This document shows, piece after piece, positions 57,801-64,000 of a DNA stretch of 64,000 bases (position 1 is the first letter of the stretch; every line of letters begins with the position of its first letter). Made by a program: the position numbers and the translations under genes. Below the pieces are notes generated by a model. That model ran no database searches. It was not told the DNA's origin and saw only the letters and a program-made list of their open reading frames with translations. Source of the DNA: Limnohabitans sp. T6-5 (GTDB lineage: Bacteria; Pseudomonadota; Gammaproteobacteria; Burkholderiales; Burkholderiaceae_C); contig NZ_NERV01000001.1 in assembly GCF_003063315.1 (NCBI RefSeq), positions 434,001 through 498,000 of the forward strand, in the 5' to 3' direction.

Positions 57801-58893
57801 GGCCGCAGCGGCCCGCACGCTGGTTGGCTGCGGCCTGGCTGATCGGCTCGACCATCAGCTGCTCGACCTTGCTGCGCAGGCTGTAGCGCTTGACCCGCGC
57901 CGTGCCTGCGTCGATCACATACCGGATGCCAGGCACCGTCAATGAGGTTTCGGCCACGTTGGTGGCCAGCACGATGCGGCGGCCATTGGACGCCTCAAAA
58001 ATCTGGTCCTGCTCGGCCTGCGACAGGCGGGCAAATAGCGGCAGCACTTCGGCGTTGCGGGTCAGCGGCTGGTGCGCCAGGTGTTTGCGCAGGTGGTCGG
58101 CGGCTTCGCGGATTTCGCGCTCACCGGGCAAAAAGATCAGGATGTCGCCCCCTGCCCCGCCTTGCCAGAGTTCGTCCACGCCGTCGGCCATGGCTTCATT
58201 GAGGCCGTAGTCACGCGTCTCCTCAAATGGCCTGTAGCGCTGCTCGACTGGAAAGGTGCGGCCCGAGACCATGATGACCGGGGCCGGGCCGCTGCGCGAG
58301 GCAAAGTGTTTGGCAAAGCGGTCGGCGTCGATGGTGGCCGAGGTGACGACGATTTTCAGGTCGGGGCGGCGCGGCAAGATCTGGCGCAAGTAGCCCAGCA
58401 AGAAGTCGATGTTCAGGCTGCGTTCGTGCGCCTCGTCGATGATGATCGTGTCGTAGGCCTGCAGCAGCGGGTCGGTCTGGGTTTCGGCCAGCAAAATGCC
58501 GTCGGTCATGAGCTTGACGGAGGCGTTTTTGCTCAAACGGTCTTGAAACCGCACCTTGAAACCCACCACCTCGCCCAGCGGCGTTTTCAGTTCCTCGGCA
58601 ATGCGCTTGGCCACCGAGCTGGCCGCAATGCGCCGGGGCTGGGTGTGGCCGATCATGCGGGCGCGTTCGCCCGGCTTGGCGTTGAGCTTGCCGCGCCCCA
58701 GCGCCAGCGCGATTTTGGGCAGCTGGGTGGTTTTGCCCGAACCCGTTTCACCACAGACGATGATGACCTGGTGCTGGTCCATGGCGGCCATGATTTCGTC
58801 ACGGCGGGCAGAGACGGGCAGGCCTTCGGGAAAGTCGATTTGGAGGGGCGTGGTATGGGCAGAGTCGGTCACGGCTGAATTATCCCACGACAC
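54871..58893 (-). CDS. hrpA: ATP-dependent RNA helicase HrpA
   Basis: This DEAH-box helicase has 1,340 residues (E. coli HrpA is about 1,300). Walker A GETGSGKT lies at 48-55 and DEAH in IIDEAHERS near 153, with QRAGRCGR of motif VI, the ratchet and OB regions and the long HrpA-specific C-terminal domain. HrpA rescues stalled ribosomes and processes mRNA in E. coli. Two segments do not belong to the family and coincide with palindromic repeats at 55774-55832 and 57222-57300; both keep the frame open. The start is GTG 58891-58893, and the VapB-side operator begins three bases upstream of it. Confidence 0.94.
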   Translation of the reverse strand: MSWDNSAVTDSAHTTPLQIDFPEGLPVSARRDEIMAAMDQHQVIIVCGETGSGKTTQLPKIALALGRGKLNAKPGERARMIGHTQPRRIAASSVAKRIAEELKTPLGEVVGFKVRFQDRLSKNASVKLMTDGILLAETQTDPLLQAYDTIIIDEAHERSLNIDFLLGYLRQILPRRPDLKIVVTSATIDADRFAKHFASRSGPAPVIMVSGRTFPVEQRYRPFEETRDYGLNEAMADGVDELWQGGAGGDILIFLPGEREIREAADHLRKHLAHQPLTRNAEVLPLFARLSQAEQDQIFEASNGRRIVLATNVAETSLTVPGIRYVIDAGTARVKRYSLRSKVEQLMVEPISQAAANQRAGRCGRVANGICIRLYDDKDFAGRPRFTDPEILRSSLAGVILRMKSLHLGVVEDFPFIEAPSKRAITDGYQLLAELGAVDDDNELTPIGKELARLPLDPRVGRMILEARGREALDEVLVIASAMSVQDVRDRPMDAQAQADQQHAKFDDDKSEFTGYLKLWKWIHDARGGPSKSIGVRSQLNPAGQPGPNNRDLTPIKEASQHKLSNRQYEQLLRQNFINIRRVREWRDTHTQLLTVVAEHKWRINTQPASYEQLHLSMLAGLLGNVGYKLEDEEAYLGARGIKFHKHPGAHLSKKPGRWIVVAELVETTRLFGRGIAAIEPQWLEQVGAHLLKKQLLDPHWEKKSAEVVALERATLYGLVVYSGRRTPYSRVDLHGAREIFIREALVGDQWETKLPFLAANHKMIAKVEELEHKSRRQDVLVDDELIYAFYDQQLPADVCSGRLLENWYRTESAKQPRLLLLTREELMRHEAAGITTQAFPKHIRLGGTDCQATYLHEPGDGRDGVTVTVPLFVLNQVSEDRCEWLVPGLLKDKIQALLKSLPQRPRSRFVPLPESATRLAAELSLPELFGSGSLTDVLLKKARDETSLDIKRTDFKHEMLSPHLFMNLCVVDEHGRQLGMGRNLGALKGELGAKARGAFQALAQLKVAAAPAGASTSDQKSNGVGSRLSEGNRALTPIDSKQEPKRQNAPAKQAPIAPQRYTSWTFGELPELMEISKGGQTLIGFPALVDMQDAVTIEVFDEPDVAASKNRAGLRRLFALQIKDALKYLEKNIPDLQKMAVAYMPLGTADELKTQIIDVALDRAFLLDPLPNDELTFKRRIEEGRGRLTLIANEVARLAGTILLEFGAATRKIKDTKNAPDATADCTQQLQRLMPKNFMAATPWPQLQHYARYLKAITLRLDKYRADPARDAQRLAELKPQEQRYWRLVAERKGAQDARMLEFRWLLEELRVSFFAQELRTPQPVSIKRLEKAWGQLNH
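55774..55832 (-). repeat. Palindromic repeat element 1 inside hrpA
   Basis: Arms CAATTGGGGTCAGAGCCCG at 55776 and CGGGATCCGACCCCATTTG at 55811 form an imperfect inverted repeat with a short TCCTTCGGA hairpin between. It is decoded in frame as a segment including NGVGSRLS and NRALTPIDS. The core GGGGTCAGA/TCTGACCCC type is common near REP-associated tyrosine transposases in proteobacteria. Confidence 0.85.
57222..57300 (-). repeat. Palindromic repeat element 2 inside hrpA
   Basis: Arms TTAATCGGGGTCAGATCCCG at 57224 and GGGATCTGACCCCGATTGA at 57279 are nearly perfect complements, separated by a GC-rich loop with its own CCAGCTGG palindrome. It is decoded as GVRSQLNPAGQPGPNNRDLT, in the same frame and orientation as element 1 (both give GVxSxL and NRxLTPI). 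Confidence 0.88.
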
Positions 58894-58895
58894 GT

Positions 58896-58924
58896 GTTCA
58901 CGTGCTACACTGGTTTACGTGAAC
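58896..58924. promoter_or_regulatory. VapB operator-like inverted repeat
   Basis: GTTCACGT at 58896-58903 and ACGTGAAC at 58917-58924 form a perfect 8-base inverted repeat. TACACT at 58906-58911, a possible -10, sits between the arms. It lies 20 bases before the vapB ATG and three bases upstream of the hrpA start on the other strand. Confidence 0.65.
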
Positions 58925-58944
58925 TTTCCGGACGGAGATTTTTC

Positions 58945-59211
58945 ATGACCAACCTGACCATTTCCCTGGACGAAAACCTCGTCAAACAAGCCCGCATCAA
59001 GGCCATTCAAGAAGGCACCTCGCTGAGCGCCAAAGTGCGCGAGATGCTGGCTGCCTATGTGCGGCAAGACATGCCAACAGCACCGGTTGTAATTCCCAAA
59101 CTGCCCGTCTCCAAAGCCCGTGGCAGCCTGCAGCCGGGCATTGACCCGAGCAGTAACCGATCCCTGTACGACGCGATGGACGCCGGCATGGACCTGAAAA
59201 ACCTGTCATGA
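58945..59211 (+). CDS. VapB-type antitoxin
   Basis: The 88-residue antitoxin has an N-terminal ribbon-helix-helix (MTNLTISLDENLVKQARIKA) and a C-terminal toxin-binding tail (DPSSNRSLYDAMDAGMDLKN). GGAG lies eight bases before ATG 58945. Its stop overlaps the toxin start (ATGA). It should repress its promoter through the inverted repeat at 58896-58924. Confidence 0.88.
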   Translation: MTNLTISLDENLVKQARIKAIQEGTSLSAKVREMLAAYVRQDMPTAPVVIPKLPVSKARGSLQPGIDPSSNRSLYDAMDAGMDLKNLS

Positions 59212-59645
59212 CGCCAGATGTGAATGTGCTGGTGGCGGCGTTTCGGCCCGACCACCCCCACCACCCGAGCGCGCGTACCTGGCTGGACGATGCAGTGGTT
59301 CAAGCCGCCAACGGACGCGCCAGCCTGATGCTGCTGGGCACCGTCGTGACCGGCTTTTTACGCATCACCACCAACCCCAAAATTTTTCGGGAAACTGATC
59401 CTTTGCAGGATGTGAGCGACTTCATCGACAGCCTGCTCAGCTGCCCCGGCGTGCAATTTCAGCCGCAGGGCACCACCTGGCCCAATCTGCGACAAGTGTG
59501 TCTGGCACAACAAGCCACAGGCAACTTGATCATCGATGCGTGGATCGCCGCAACCGTGATGCAATCCGGTGAGACACTCTGCACCTTCGACCGCGATTTT
59601 TCGCGTCTGCTGCCCGCAGACCAACTTCTTTTGCTCAAGCCCTGA
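59208..59645 (+). CDS. VapC-type PIN-domain toxin
   Basis: The 145-residue PIN ribonuclease has acidic residues in PDVNVLVAAF (D4), LIIDAWIAA and CTFDRDFSRL, and the GFLRITTNP segment seen in one VapC group. It is coupled to the antitoxin by a four-base overlap. RNA target unknown. argA begins 17 bases downstream. Confidence 0.9.
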   Translation: MTPDVNVLVAAFRPDHPHHPSARTWLDDAVVQAANGRASLMLLGTVVTGFLRITTNPKIFRETDPLQDVSDFIDSLLSCPGVQFQPQGTTWPNLRQVCLAQQATGNLIIDAWIAATVMQSGETLCTFDRDFSRLLPADQLLLLKP

Positions 59646-59662
59646 ACCCACTGCTACTGCCC

Positions 59663-61009
59663 ATGTCCACCGTCTTCAATTTCACCTTCGTGCCCTGGTT
59701 CCGGTCGGTGGCGCCTTACATCCACATGCACCGGGGCAAAACCTTTGTGGTGGGCATCGCGGGCGAGGCCATTGCCGCAGGCAAGCTGGCGCACTTGGCG
59801 CAAGACTTGGCGCTGATCCAGAGCATGGGCGTCAAGATCGTGCTGGTGCACGGTTTTCGCCCTCAAGTGAACGAGCAACTCGCCGCCAAAGGCCACACAC
59901 CCAAATACGCACAAGGCATTCGCATCACCGACAGCGTGGCTTTGGACTGCGCCCAAGAGGCTGCTGGCCAGTTGCGCTACGAAATTGAAGCCGCGTTCAG
60001 CCAAGGGCTGCCCAACACGCCCATGGCGGGTTCCACGGTGCGGGTGATTTCGGGCAACTTCATCACGGCGCGCCCGGTGGGCATTGTGGACGGGGTGGAT
60101 TTCATGCACTCGGGTCTGGTACGCAAGGTCGATGTCGACGGCATCATGCGCACGCTGGACATGGGCGCGATGGTGCTGCTGTCGCCCTTTGGCTTCTCGC
60201 CCACGGGTGAGGCTTTCAATTTGGCCATGGAAGAAGTGGCCACCAGTGTGGCGGCCGAGTTGCAGGCCGACAAACTGATTTTTGTGACCGAGATCCCGGG
60301 CATCCGCATGCAGCCGGGTGAACCTGCGAGCGACGACAACCCGATCGACACCGAACTGCCTCTTGCAGCCGCCAAGCAATTGCTCGCCTCGCTGCCCCGG
60401 CCGACCGAGCCGACCGACATTGGCTTTTATTTGCAGCACTGCGTCAAAGCCTGCGAAGAAGGGGTGGAGCGCTCGCACATCCTGCCCTTTGCGGTCGACG
60501 GCTCACTGCTGCTGGAGGTGTATGTGCACGACGGCATCGGCACCATGGTGGTGGATGAAAAGCTCGAAGAGCTGCGCGAGGCCACCGCCGACGACGTGGG
60601 CGGCATCTTGCAACTGATCGAGCCGTTCGAGAAGGACGGCACGCTGGTCAAGCGCGACCGCACCGAGATCGAGCGCGACATCGACCACTACACCATCATC
60701 GACCACGACGGCGTGATCTTTGCCTGCGCGGCGCTCTACCCCTACCCCGAAGCCAAGACGGCCGAGATGGCGGCGCTGACCGTGTCACCCCAATCGCAAG
60801 GCCAGGGCGATGGCGAAAAAATCCTCAAGCGCGTGGAGCAACGCGCCCGTGCCATGGGCCTGAAAAGCATCTTTGTACTGACCACACGCACCATGCACTG
60901 GTTCATCAAGCGCGGCTTTGCCCAGGTCGACCCGGACTGGCTGCCCGAGGCGCGCAAACGCAAATACAACTGGGACCGCAAGAGCCAAGTGTTGGTCAAG
61001 AAGCTCTGA
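59663..61009 (+). CDS. argA: N-acetylglutamate synthase
   Basis: This enzyme catalyses the first step of arginine biosynthesis, acetylating glutamate with acetyl-CoA. The 448-residue ArgA has an N-terminal amino-acid-kinase domain (KIVLVHGFRPQVNEQL, MAGSTVRVISGNFITARPVG) and a C-terminal GNAT domain with the acetyl-CoA loop SPQSQGQGDGEKIL. Length and order are typical of classical proteobacterial ArgA. The start gives MSTVFNFTFVPWFRSVAPYI, a conserved beginning. Confidence 0.95.
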   Translation: MSTVFNFTFVPWFRSVAPYIHMHRGKTFVVGIAGEAIAAGKLAHLAQDLALIQSMGVKIVLVHGFRPQVNEQLAAKGHTPKYAQGIRITDSVALDCAQEAAGQLRYEIEAAFSQGLPNTPMAGSTVRVISGNFITARPVGIVDGVDFMHSGLVRKVDVDGIMRTLDMGAMVLLSPFGFSPTGEAFNLAMEEVATSVAAELQADKLIFVTEIPGIRMQPGEPASDDNPIDTELPLAAAKQLLASLPRPTEPTDIGFYLQHCVKACEEGVERSHILPFAVDGSLLLEVYVHDGIGTMVVDEKLEELREATADDVGGILQLIEPFEKDGTLVKRDRTEIERDIDHYTIIDHDGVIFACAALYPYPEAKTAEMAALTVSPQSQGQGDGEKILKRVEQRARAMGLKSIFVLTTRTMHWFIKRGFAQVDPDWLPEARKRKYNWDRKSQVLVKKL

Positions 61010-61015
61010 GCGAAC

Positions 61016-61296
61016 GATGTCGGACTCTTCGAGTACCGACCTACAGCCAAGCGGCAACTTGTAGGTCGGTGGTCGAAGACCCCGACAGATATCGCTCGTG
61101 CAGGCTGGGGGGGGCAAAAGAATGATGTCGGACTCTTCGAGTACCGACCTACAGCCAAGCGGCAACTTGTAGGTCGGTGGTCGAAGACCCCGACAGATAT
61201 CTCTCGTGCAGGCTGGGGTGCAAAAGAATGATGTCGGACTCTTCGAGTACCGACCTCCAGCCAAGCGGTAACTTGTAGGTCGGTGGTCGAAGAGTC
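61016..61296. repeat. 108-bp hairpin tandem repeat, 2.6 copies
   Basis: Units begin at 61016, 61124 and 61230 (periods 108 and 106). Each contains the stem ACCGACCTACA / TTGTAGGTCGGT. In the third copy the outer arms GGACTCTTCGA and TCGAAGAGTCC are also fully complementary, giving a long stem. The array fills the gap between the convergent argA and dsbB genes and may serve as a two-way terminator or as a REP-like element. Confidence 0.85.
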
Positions 61297-61310
61297 CTAC
61301 CTTGGTGCGG

Positions 61311-61811
61311 TCAGCGCTTTTGCAGTGCCCGGATGGCGATGGCCAGGCCCATGAGAGTGAAGACCGCAAAGGCGACAAAAGACCAGTTGGCAATCGAGCC
61401 GCCCAGAAACGTCCAATCCACCTTGGTGCAGTCGCCACTGCCCTTGAAGATCATGGGGATGGCTCGGTTGATGGGGAAGTTTTCGACCATGCCGTAAAAG
61501 TCACGGCCACAGGTCACGATTTCGGGCGGGTACCACTGCAGCCAGCTTTGGCGGGCAGCCACAAAGGCACCGAATCCGGCGCTCAGCGCCAGCAGCACGC
61601 CAAACAGCCCCACCGCACCGGGCTTGCGCAAACGCGAGCCCACCAAGGCGATGACCATAACGCCGATCAAGGCGTAGCGCTGCACGATGCACATGGGGCA
61701 TGGGTTCAGGCCCACCACATGCTGCAGGTACAGGCCAAACGCCAACATGCCAACACACGACAAGGCGATCAGGGCCATCCAGCGATTGGACGAAATGGAA
61801 GTCAGTTTCAT
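61311..61811 (-). CDS. dsbB: Disulfide bond formation protein DsbB
   Basis: This inner-membrane quinone reductase reoxidises DsbA. The 166-residue, four-helix protein has the cysteine pairs C38-P-M-C41 in the first periplasmic loop and C101/C128 in the second, as in E. coli DsbB. The arginine in VQRYAL, important for quinone binding, is kept. It is convergent with argA. Confidence 0.95.
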   Translation of the reverse strand: MKLTSISSNRWMALIALSCVGMLAFGLYLQHVVGLNPCPMCIVQRYALIGVMVIALVGSRLRKPGAVGLFGVLLALSAGFGAFVAARQSWLQWYPPEIVTCGRDFYGMVENFPINRAIPMIFKGSGDCTKVDWTFLGGSIANWSFVAFAVFTLMGLAIAIRALQKR

Positions 61812-61830
61812 GGTCAGTCTTCAAAAGCAA

Positions 61831-61851
61831 ACGGGAGCATTTTGCTCCCGT
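61831..61851 (-). terminator. Terminator downstream of fpr
   Basis: On the minus strand ACGGGAGC and GCTCCCGT form an eight-pair stem with a short AAAAT loop, followed by TTGCTTTT. It would end fpr transcripts before dsbB. Confidence 0.75.
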
Positions 61852-61905
61852 TGTTGTGATCATCTCGTGACTCAGCGCATCAAGCCCTGACACAGGCCCG
61901 AGATA

Positions 61906-62682
61906 TCAAGCGTCGGCAAACGCCCGTTCGATCACGAAGGCGCCTGGCGTGCTGGTGTTGCCTTCTTTGAGGCCGCGCTCTTCGCAGATGCGCTTCAAGT
62001 CGCGCAGCATTTCTGGGGAGCCGCAGATCATGACGCGGTCGGTTTCGGGGTTGAGCACAGGCAGGCCCAGGTCAGCAAACAGCTTGCCGTTTTCCATCAA
62101 GTCGGTCACGCGGCCCTGGTTTTTGTAGGGCTCGCGGGTCACGGTGGGGTAGTACAGGAGTTGCTGGGTGACCATCTCACCCAGGAACTCGTTGGCGGGC
62201 AGTTCTCGGGTGATGTAGTCGTGGTAGGCCAGTTCATTGACCTGACGCACCCCATGCACCAGGATCACTTTTTCAAAACGCTCATAGGTTTCGGGGTCGC
62301 GGATGATGCTCATGAAAGGGGCCAGACCCGTGCCGGTGGACAACAAATACAGGTTTTTGCCAGGCAACAAATAGTCGCACAGCAAAGTGCCTGTAGGTTT
62401 GCGGCCCACGACGATGGTGTCGCCCACCTGGATGTGTTGCAGCTTGGAAGTCAGCGGGCCGTCGGGCACCTTGATGCTCAAGAACTCGAGGTGTTCTTCG
62501 TAATTGGCGCTGGCAATGGAGTAGGCACGCAGCAGCGGTTTGCCGGTTTCCTGGCGCAAGCCGATCATGGTGAAGTGGCCATTGGAAAAGCGCAGGGCCT
62601 GGTCGCGGGTGGTGGTGAAGCTGAACAGACGGTCGGTCCAGTGGTGAACACTCAAAACGCGTTCTTCGAGAAAAGCACTCAT
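61906..62682 (-). CDS. fpr: Ferredoxin/flavodoxin-NADP reductase
   Basis: The 258-residue FAD enzyme exchanges electrons between NADPH and ferredoxin or flavodoxin. It has the FAD-binding RAYSIAS motif, phosphate-binding GTGLAPFMSIIRDPETYERF and a C-terminal AFVIERAFADA tail typical of bacterial subclass I FPR. ATG 62680-62682 (MSAFLEERVLSVHHW) is chosen; the frame continues upstream to 62772, but that leader is not family-like and contains a hairpin at DNA level. Confidence 0.95.
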   Translation of the reverse strand: MSAFLEERVLSVHHWTDRLFSFTTTRDQALRFSNGHFTMIGLRQETGKPLLRAYSIASANYEEHLEFLSIKVPDGPLTSKLQHIQVGDTIVVGRKPTGTLLCDYLLPGKNLYLLSTGTGLAPFMSIIRDPETYERFEKVILVHGVRQVNELAYHDYITRELPANEFLGEMVTQQLLYYPTVTREPYKNQGRVTDLMENGKLFADLGLPVLNPETDRVMICGSPEMLRDLKRICEERGLKEGNTSTPGAFVIERAFADA

Positions 62683-62703
62683 GGTGATGTGATACAGGTC
62701 AGC

Positions 62704-62724
62704 GCCAGGGGACAGACCCCTGGC
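62704..62724 (-). promoter_or_regulatory. Palindrome in fpr 5' leader
   Basis: GCCAGGGG at 62704-62711 and CCCCTGGC at 62717-62724 form a perfect eight-pair stem with an ACAGA loop, 22 bases before the fpr start. The GGGGACAGACCCC core resembles REP-type palindromes. It may be a repeat insertion or a leader hairpin affecting fpr translation. Confidence 0.55.
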
Positions 62725-62891
62725 TAAAAAGGGATGCAGAAGGTTGCTACAGTTGCGGTCTTGAAAAACCACGCCAACACAGTCAAATCTGACGATAAGC
62801 CTGTATTGTCCCGTGGTTTGATCAGAACTGGAAATACTAAGATTTTATATCCGTATACCCAAACACATCTTTAGAACCACAAGGAACCTCC

Positions 62892-63167
62892 ATGGCACGC
62901 ACCGTTCAATGCATCAAACTCGGCACCGAAGCAGAAGGCCTGGACTTTGCCCCCTACCCCGGCGATCTGGGCAAGCGCATTTGGGAAAACGTGAGCAAGC
63001 AGGCCTGGGCCGACTGGCTCAAGCACCAGACGATGCTGGTCAATGAAAACCGCCTGAACCTGGCCGACCTGCGCGCCCGCCAGTACTTGGCCCGCCAGAT
63101 GGAACAGCATTTCTTCGGCTCTGGCGCCGATGCAGCCCAGGGTTACGTGCCTCCTGCTGCGGCTTGA
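62892..63167 (+). CDS. yggX: Fe(II)-trafficking/oxidative damage protein YggX
   Basis: The 91-residue protein is Ygg[12 protein letters not shown] with C7, [40 protein letters not shown] and [15 protein letters not shown]. It protects FeS clusters and DNA under oxidative stress. AAGGAA lies six bases before the ATG. It is divergent from fpr, another redox-defence gene. Confidence 0.96.
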   Translation: MARTVQCIKLGTEAEGLDFAPYPGDLGKRIWENVSKQAWADWLKHQTMLVNENRLNLADLRARQYLARQMEQHFFGSGADAAQGYVPPAAA

Positions 63168-63175
63168 TCCGGGCG

Positions 63176-64000
63176 GTGACCCTGCCTTTTTCTGCGACGG
63201 GCATTCCCCTGGCTTTTGAACCGCTGCACGCTTGCGGCCTGCTGCCGACTTCAGGCAACAGGCCTGCTTGGCACAAGCAGCGCCAATGGCATGTGCTGCG
63301 CCTGGGTTCGGCGGCCCTGAGTTTTCTGGCCACCTGGCACGCCTGGCAACAAGACCCCCAACGGCCTGATCGCCTGTTTTTTACGGCCGTGGCCGACCGG
63401 CCCTGTGCCGTGGAAGAACTGCTGGCCTTGGCCCAGCGCCATCCAGAACTCGCCCCCTTGAGCCAGGCTTTGGTGTACGTTTGGCAGGGTCTGATGCCCG
63501 GCACGCACCGGCTGGTGTTTGAAGGCGGCCAGGTGCACCTGACACTGCACCTGGGCAGCCCTGAAAAAACACTGCGTGAGCTGGATGTGGCCGCTGACAG
63601 CGTCTTGCTGGACAGCACGCAAGTCCGGGCGGTCACGGACGACCCTACACAGGGCACATCCCGCCTGCAACTGTTGCAAGCGGTCTCGCGCCTGTGCCGC
63701 ACGGGCACTCGGCTGGCCATGGACGGGGCCGGCACAGTGCCAACGGCTGAAGAATGGCAGCAGTGTGGCTTTCAAACCCAAAACGAAGACACGCAGGCCG
63801 CTCCTGTCAGCGCCGGTGTCGGGGCCTGCTTGAGCGCACGGTTTGCGCCACCGTGGGCGCCCCGCAGCCGTTTGCGACAAGCGCCGCCCCCCGCGTCGCG
63901 CCAGGCCTTGGTGGTGGGGGCGGGCCTTTCCGGATCGGCGGTGGCGCGCAGCTTGGCACTGCGCGGCTGGGCCGTCACGGTGATCGACCAGGGCAGCGGC
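63176..64000 (+). CDS. mnmC: MnmC-like tRNA modification protein (partial)
   Basis: The frame is open from GTG 63176 through the right edge (275 codons). It aligns by eye to MnmC, which converts cmnm5(s2)U to mnm5(s2)U at tRNA position 34. An N-terminal methyltransferase-like domain (FLATWHAWQQDPQRPDRLFF, LAQRHPELAPLSQALVYVW, MPGTHRLVFEGGQVHLTLHL) is followed by the FAD domain start (ALVVGAGLSGSAVARSLALR). The AdoMet motif and the DGFxP catalytic motif are not recognisable, so only the oxidase part may be active. A TTG four codons upstream is an alternative start. Confidence 0.75.
   Translation, partial: MTLPFSATGIPLAFEPLHACGLLPTSGNRPAWHKQRQWHVLRLGSAALSFLATWHAWQQDPQRPDRLFFTAVADRPCAVEELLALAQRHPELAPLSQALVYVWQGLMPGTHRLVFEGGQVHLTLHLGSPEKTLRELDVAADSVLLDSTQVRAVTDDPTQGTSRLQLLQAVSRLCRTGTRLAMDGAGTVPTAEEWQQCGFQTQNEDTQAAPVSAGVGACLSARFAPPWAPRSRLRQAPPPASRQALVVGAGLSGSAVARSLALRGWAVTVIDQGSG

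Overview
The window looks like a chromosomal segment of a betaproteobacterium, most likely order Burkholderiales and plausibly family Comamonadaceae. That is inferred from moderately high G+C coding, the housekeeping set argA, dsbB, fpr, yggX and mnmC, and the style of the YcaO, Wadjet, DUF1003 and HdeD-like proteins. No rRNA, tRNA, integrase or complete insertion sequence was recognised. All gene assignments come from reading translations by eye; no database search was possible.

Region 1 (1-23.6 kb) is a type I secretion locus. A 4,826-residue secreted giant (5933-20413, minus) is followed on the same strand by its ABC exporter, HlyD adaptor, TolC-like outer membrane protein and a coiled-coil protein that runs off the left edge. 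The giant carries cadherin-like and VCBS-like domains, then 17 copies of a 139-140 residue unit, each with one EF-hand/dockerin-like calcium loop. No RTX nonapeptides were seen. A divergent operon (periplasmic protein, DctB-like histidine kinase, FixJ-like response regulator) shares its 277-base upstream region and probably regulates it.

Region 2 (23.6-27.8 kb) is a deletion scar: the 5' part of a NodT-type efflux gene is joined to the 3' part of emrB, next to the tail of a polysaccharide deacetylase gene. An intact cardiolipin synthase and an HdeD-like membrane protein follow.

Region 3 (27.9-34.1 kb) is a complete four-gene Wadjet (jetABCD) plasmid-defence operon on the minus strand.

Region 4 (34.2-45.6 kb) holds tag, a DUF1003 protein, a four-gene cluster (Kazal-DUF4377 protein, Lgt-like membrane protein, lipoprotein-like protein, radical SAM enzyme with extra cysteine motifs), an AraC regulator, a PEBP-family protein, a LysR/tautomerase pair, a D,D-carboxypeptidase and an OsmC-YcaO protein.

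Region 5 (45.8-54.8 kb) is a defence island. It has a HigB/HI1420-type toxin-antitoxin pair and a type I restriction-modification operon with dinD and a RhuM-Fic gene between hsdS and hsdR. An array of four stem-loops precedes dinD, and a related leader precedes rhuM-fic. Downstream lie a small PD-(D/E)XK-like protein and a toxin-antitoxin locus whose BrnT toxin is truncated.

Region 6 (54.9-64 kb) returns to core genes: hrpA, which contains two palindromic repeat elements read through in frame, a VapBC pair, argA, a hairpin tandem repeat, dsbB, fpr, yggX and the start of mnmC, whose methyltransferase domain looks degenerate.
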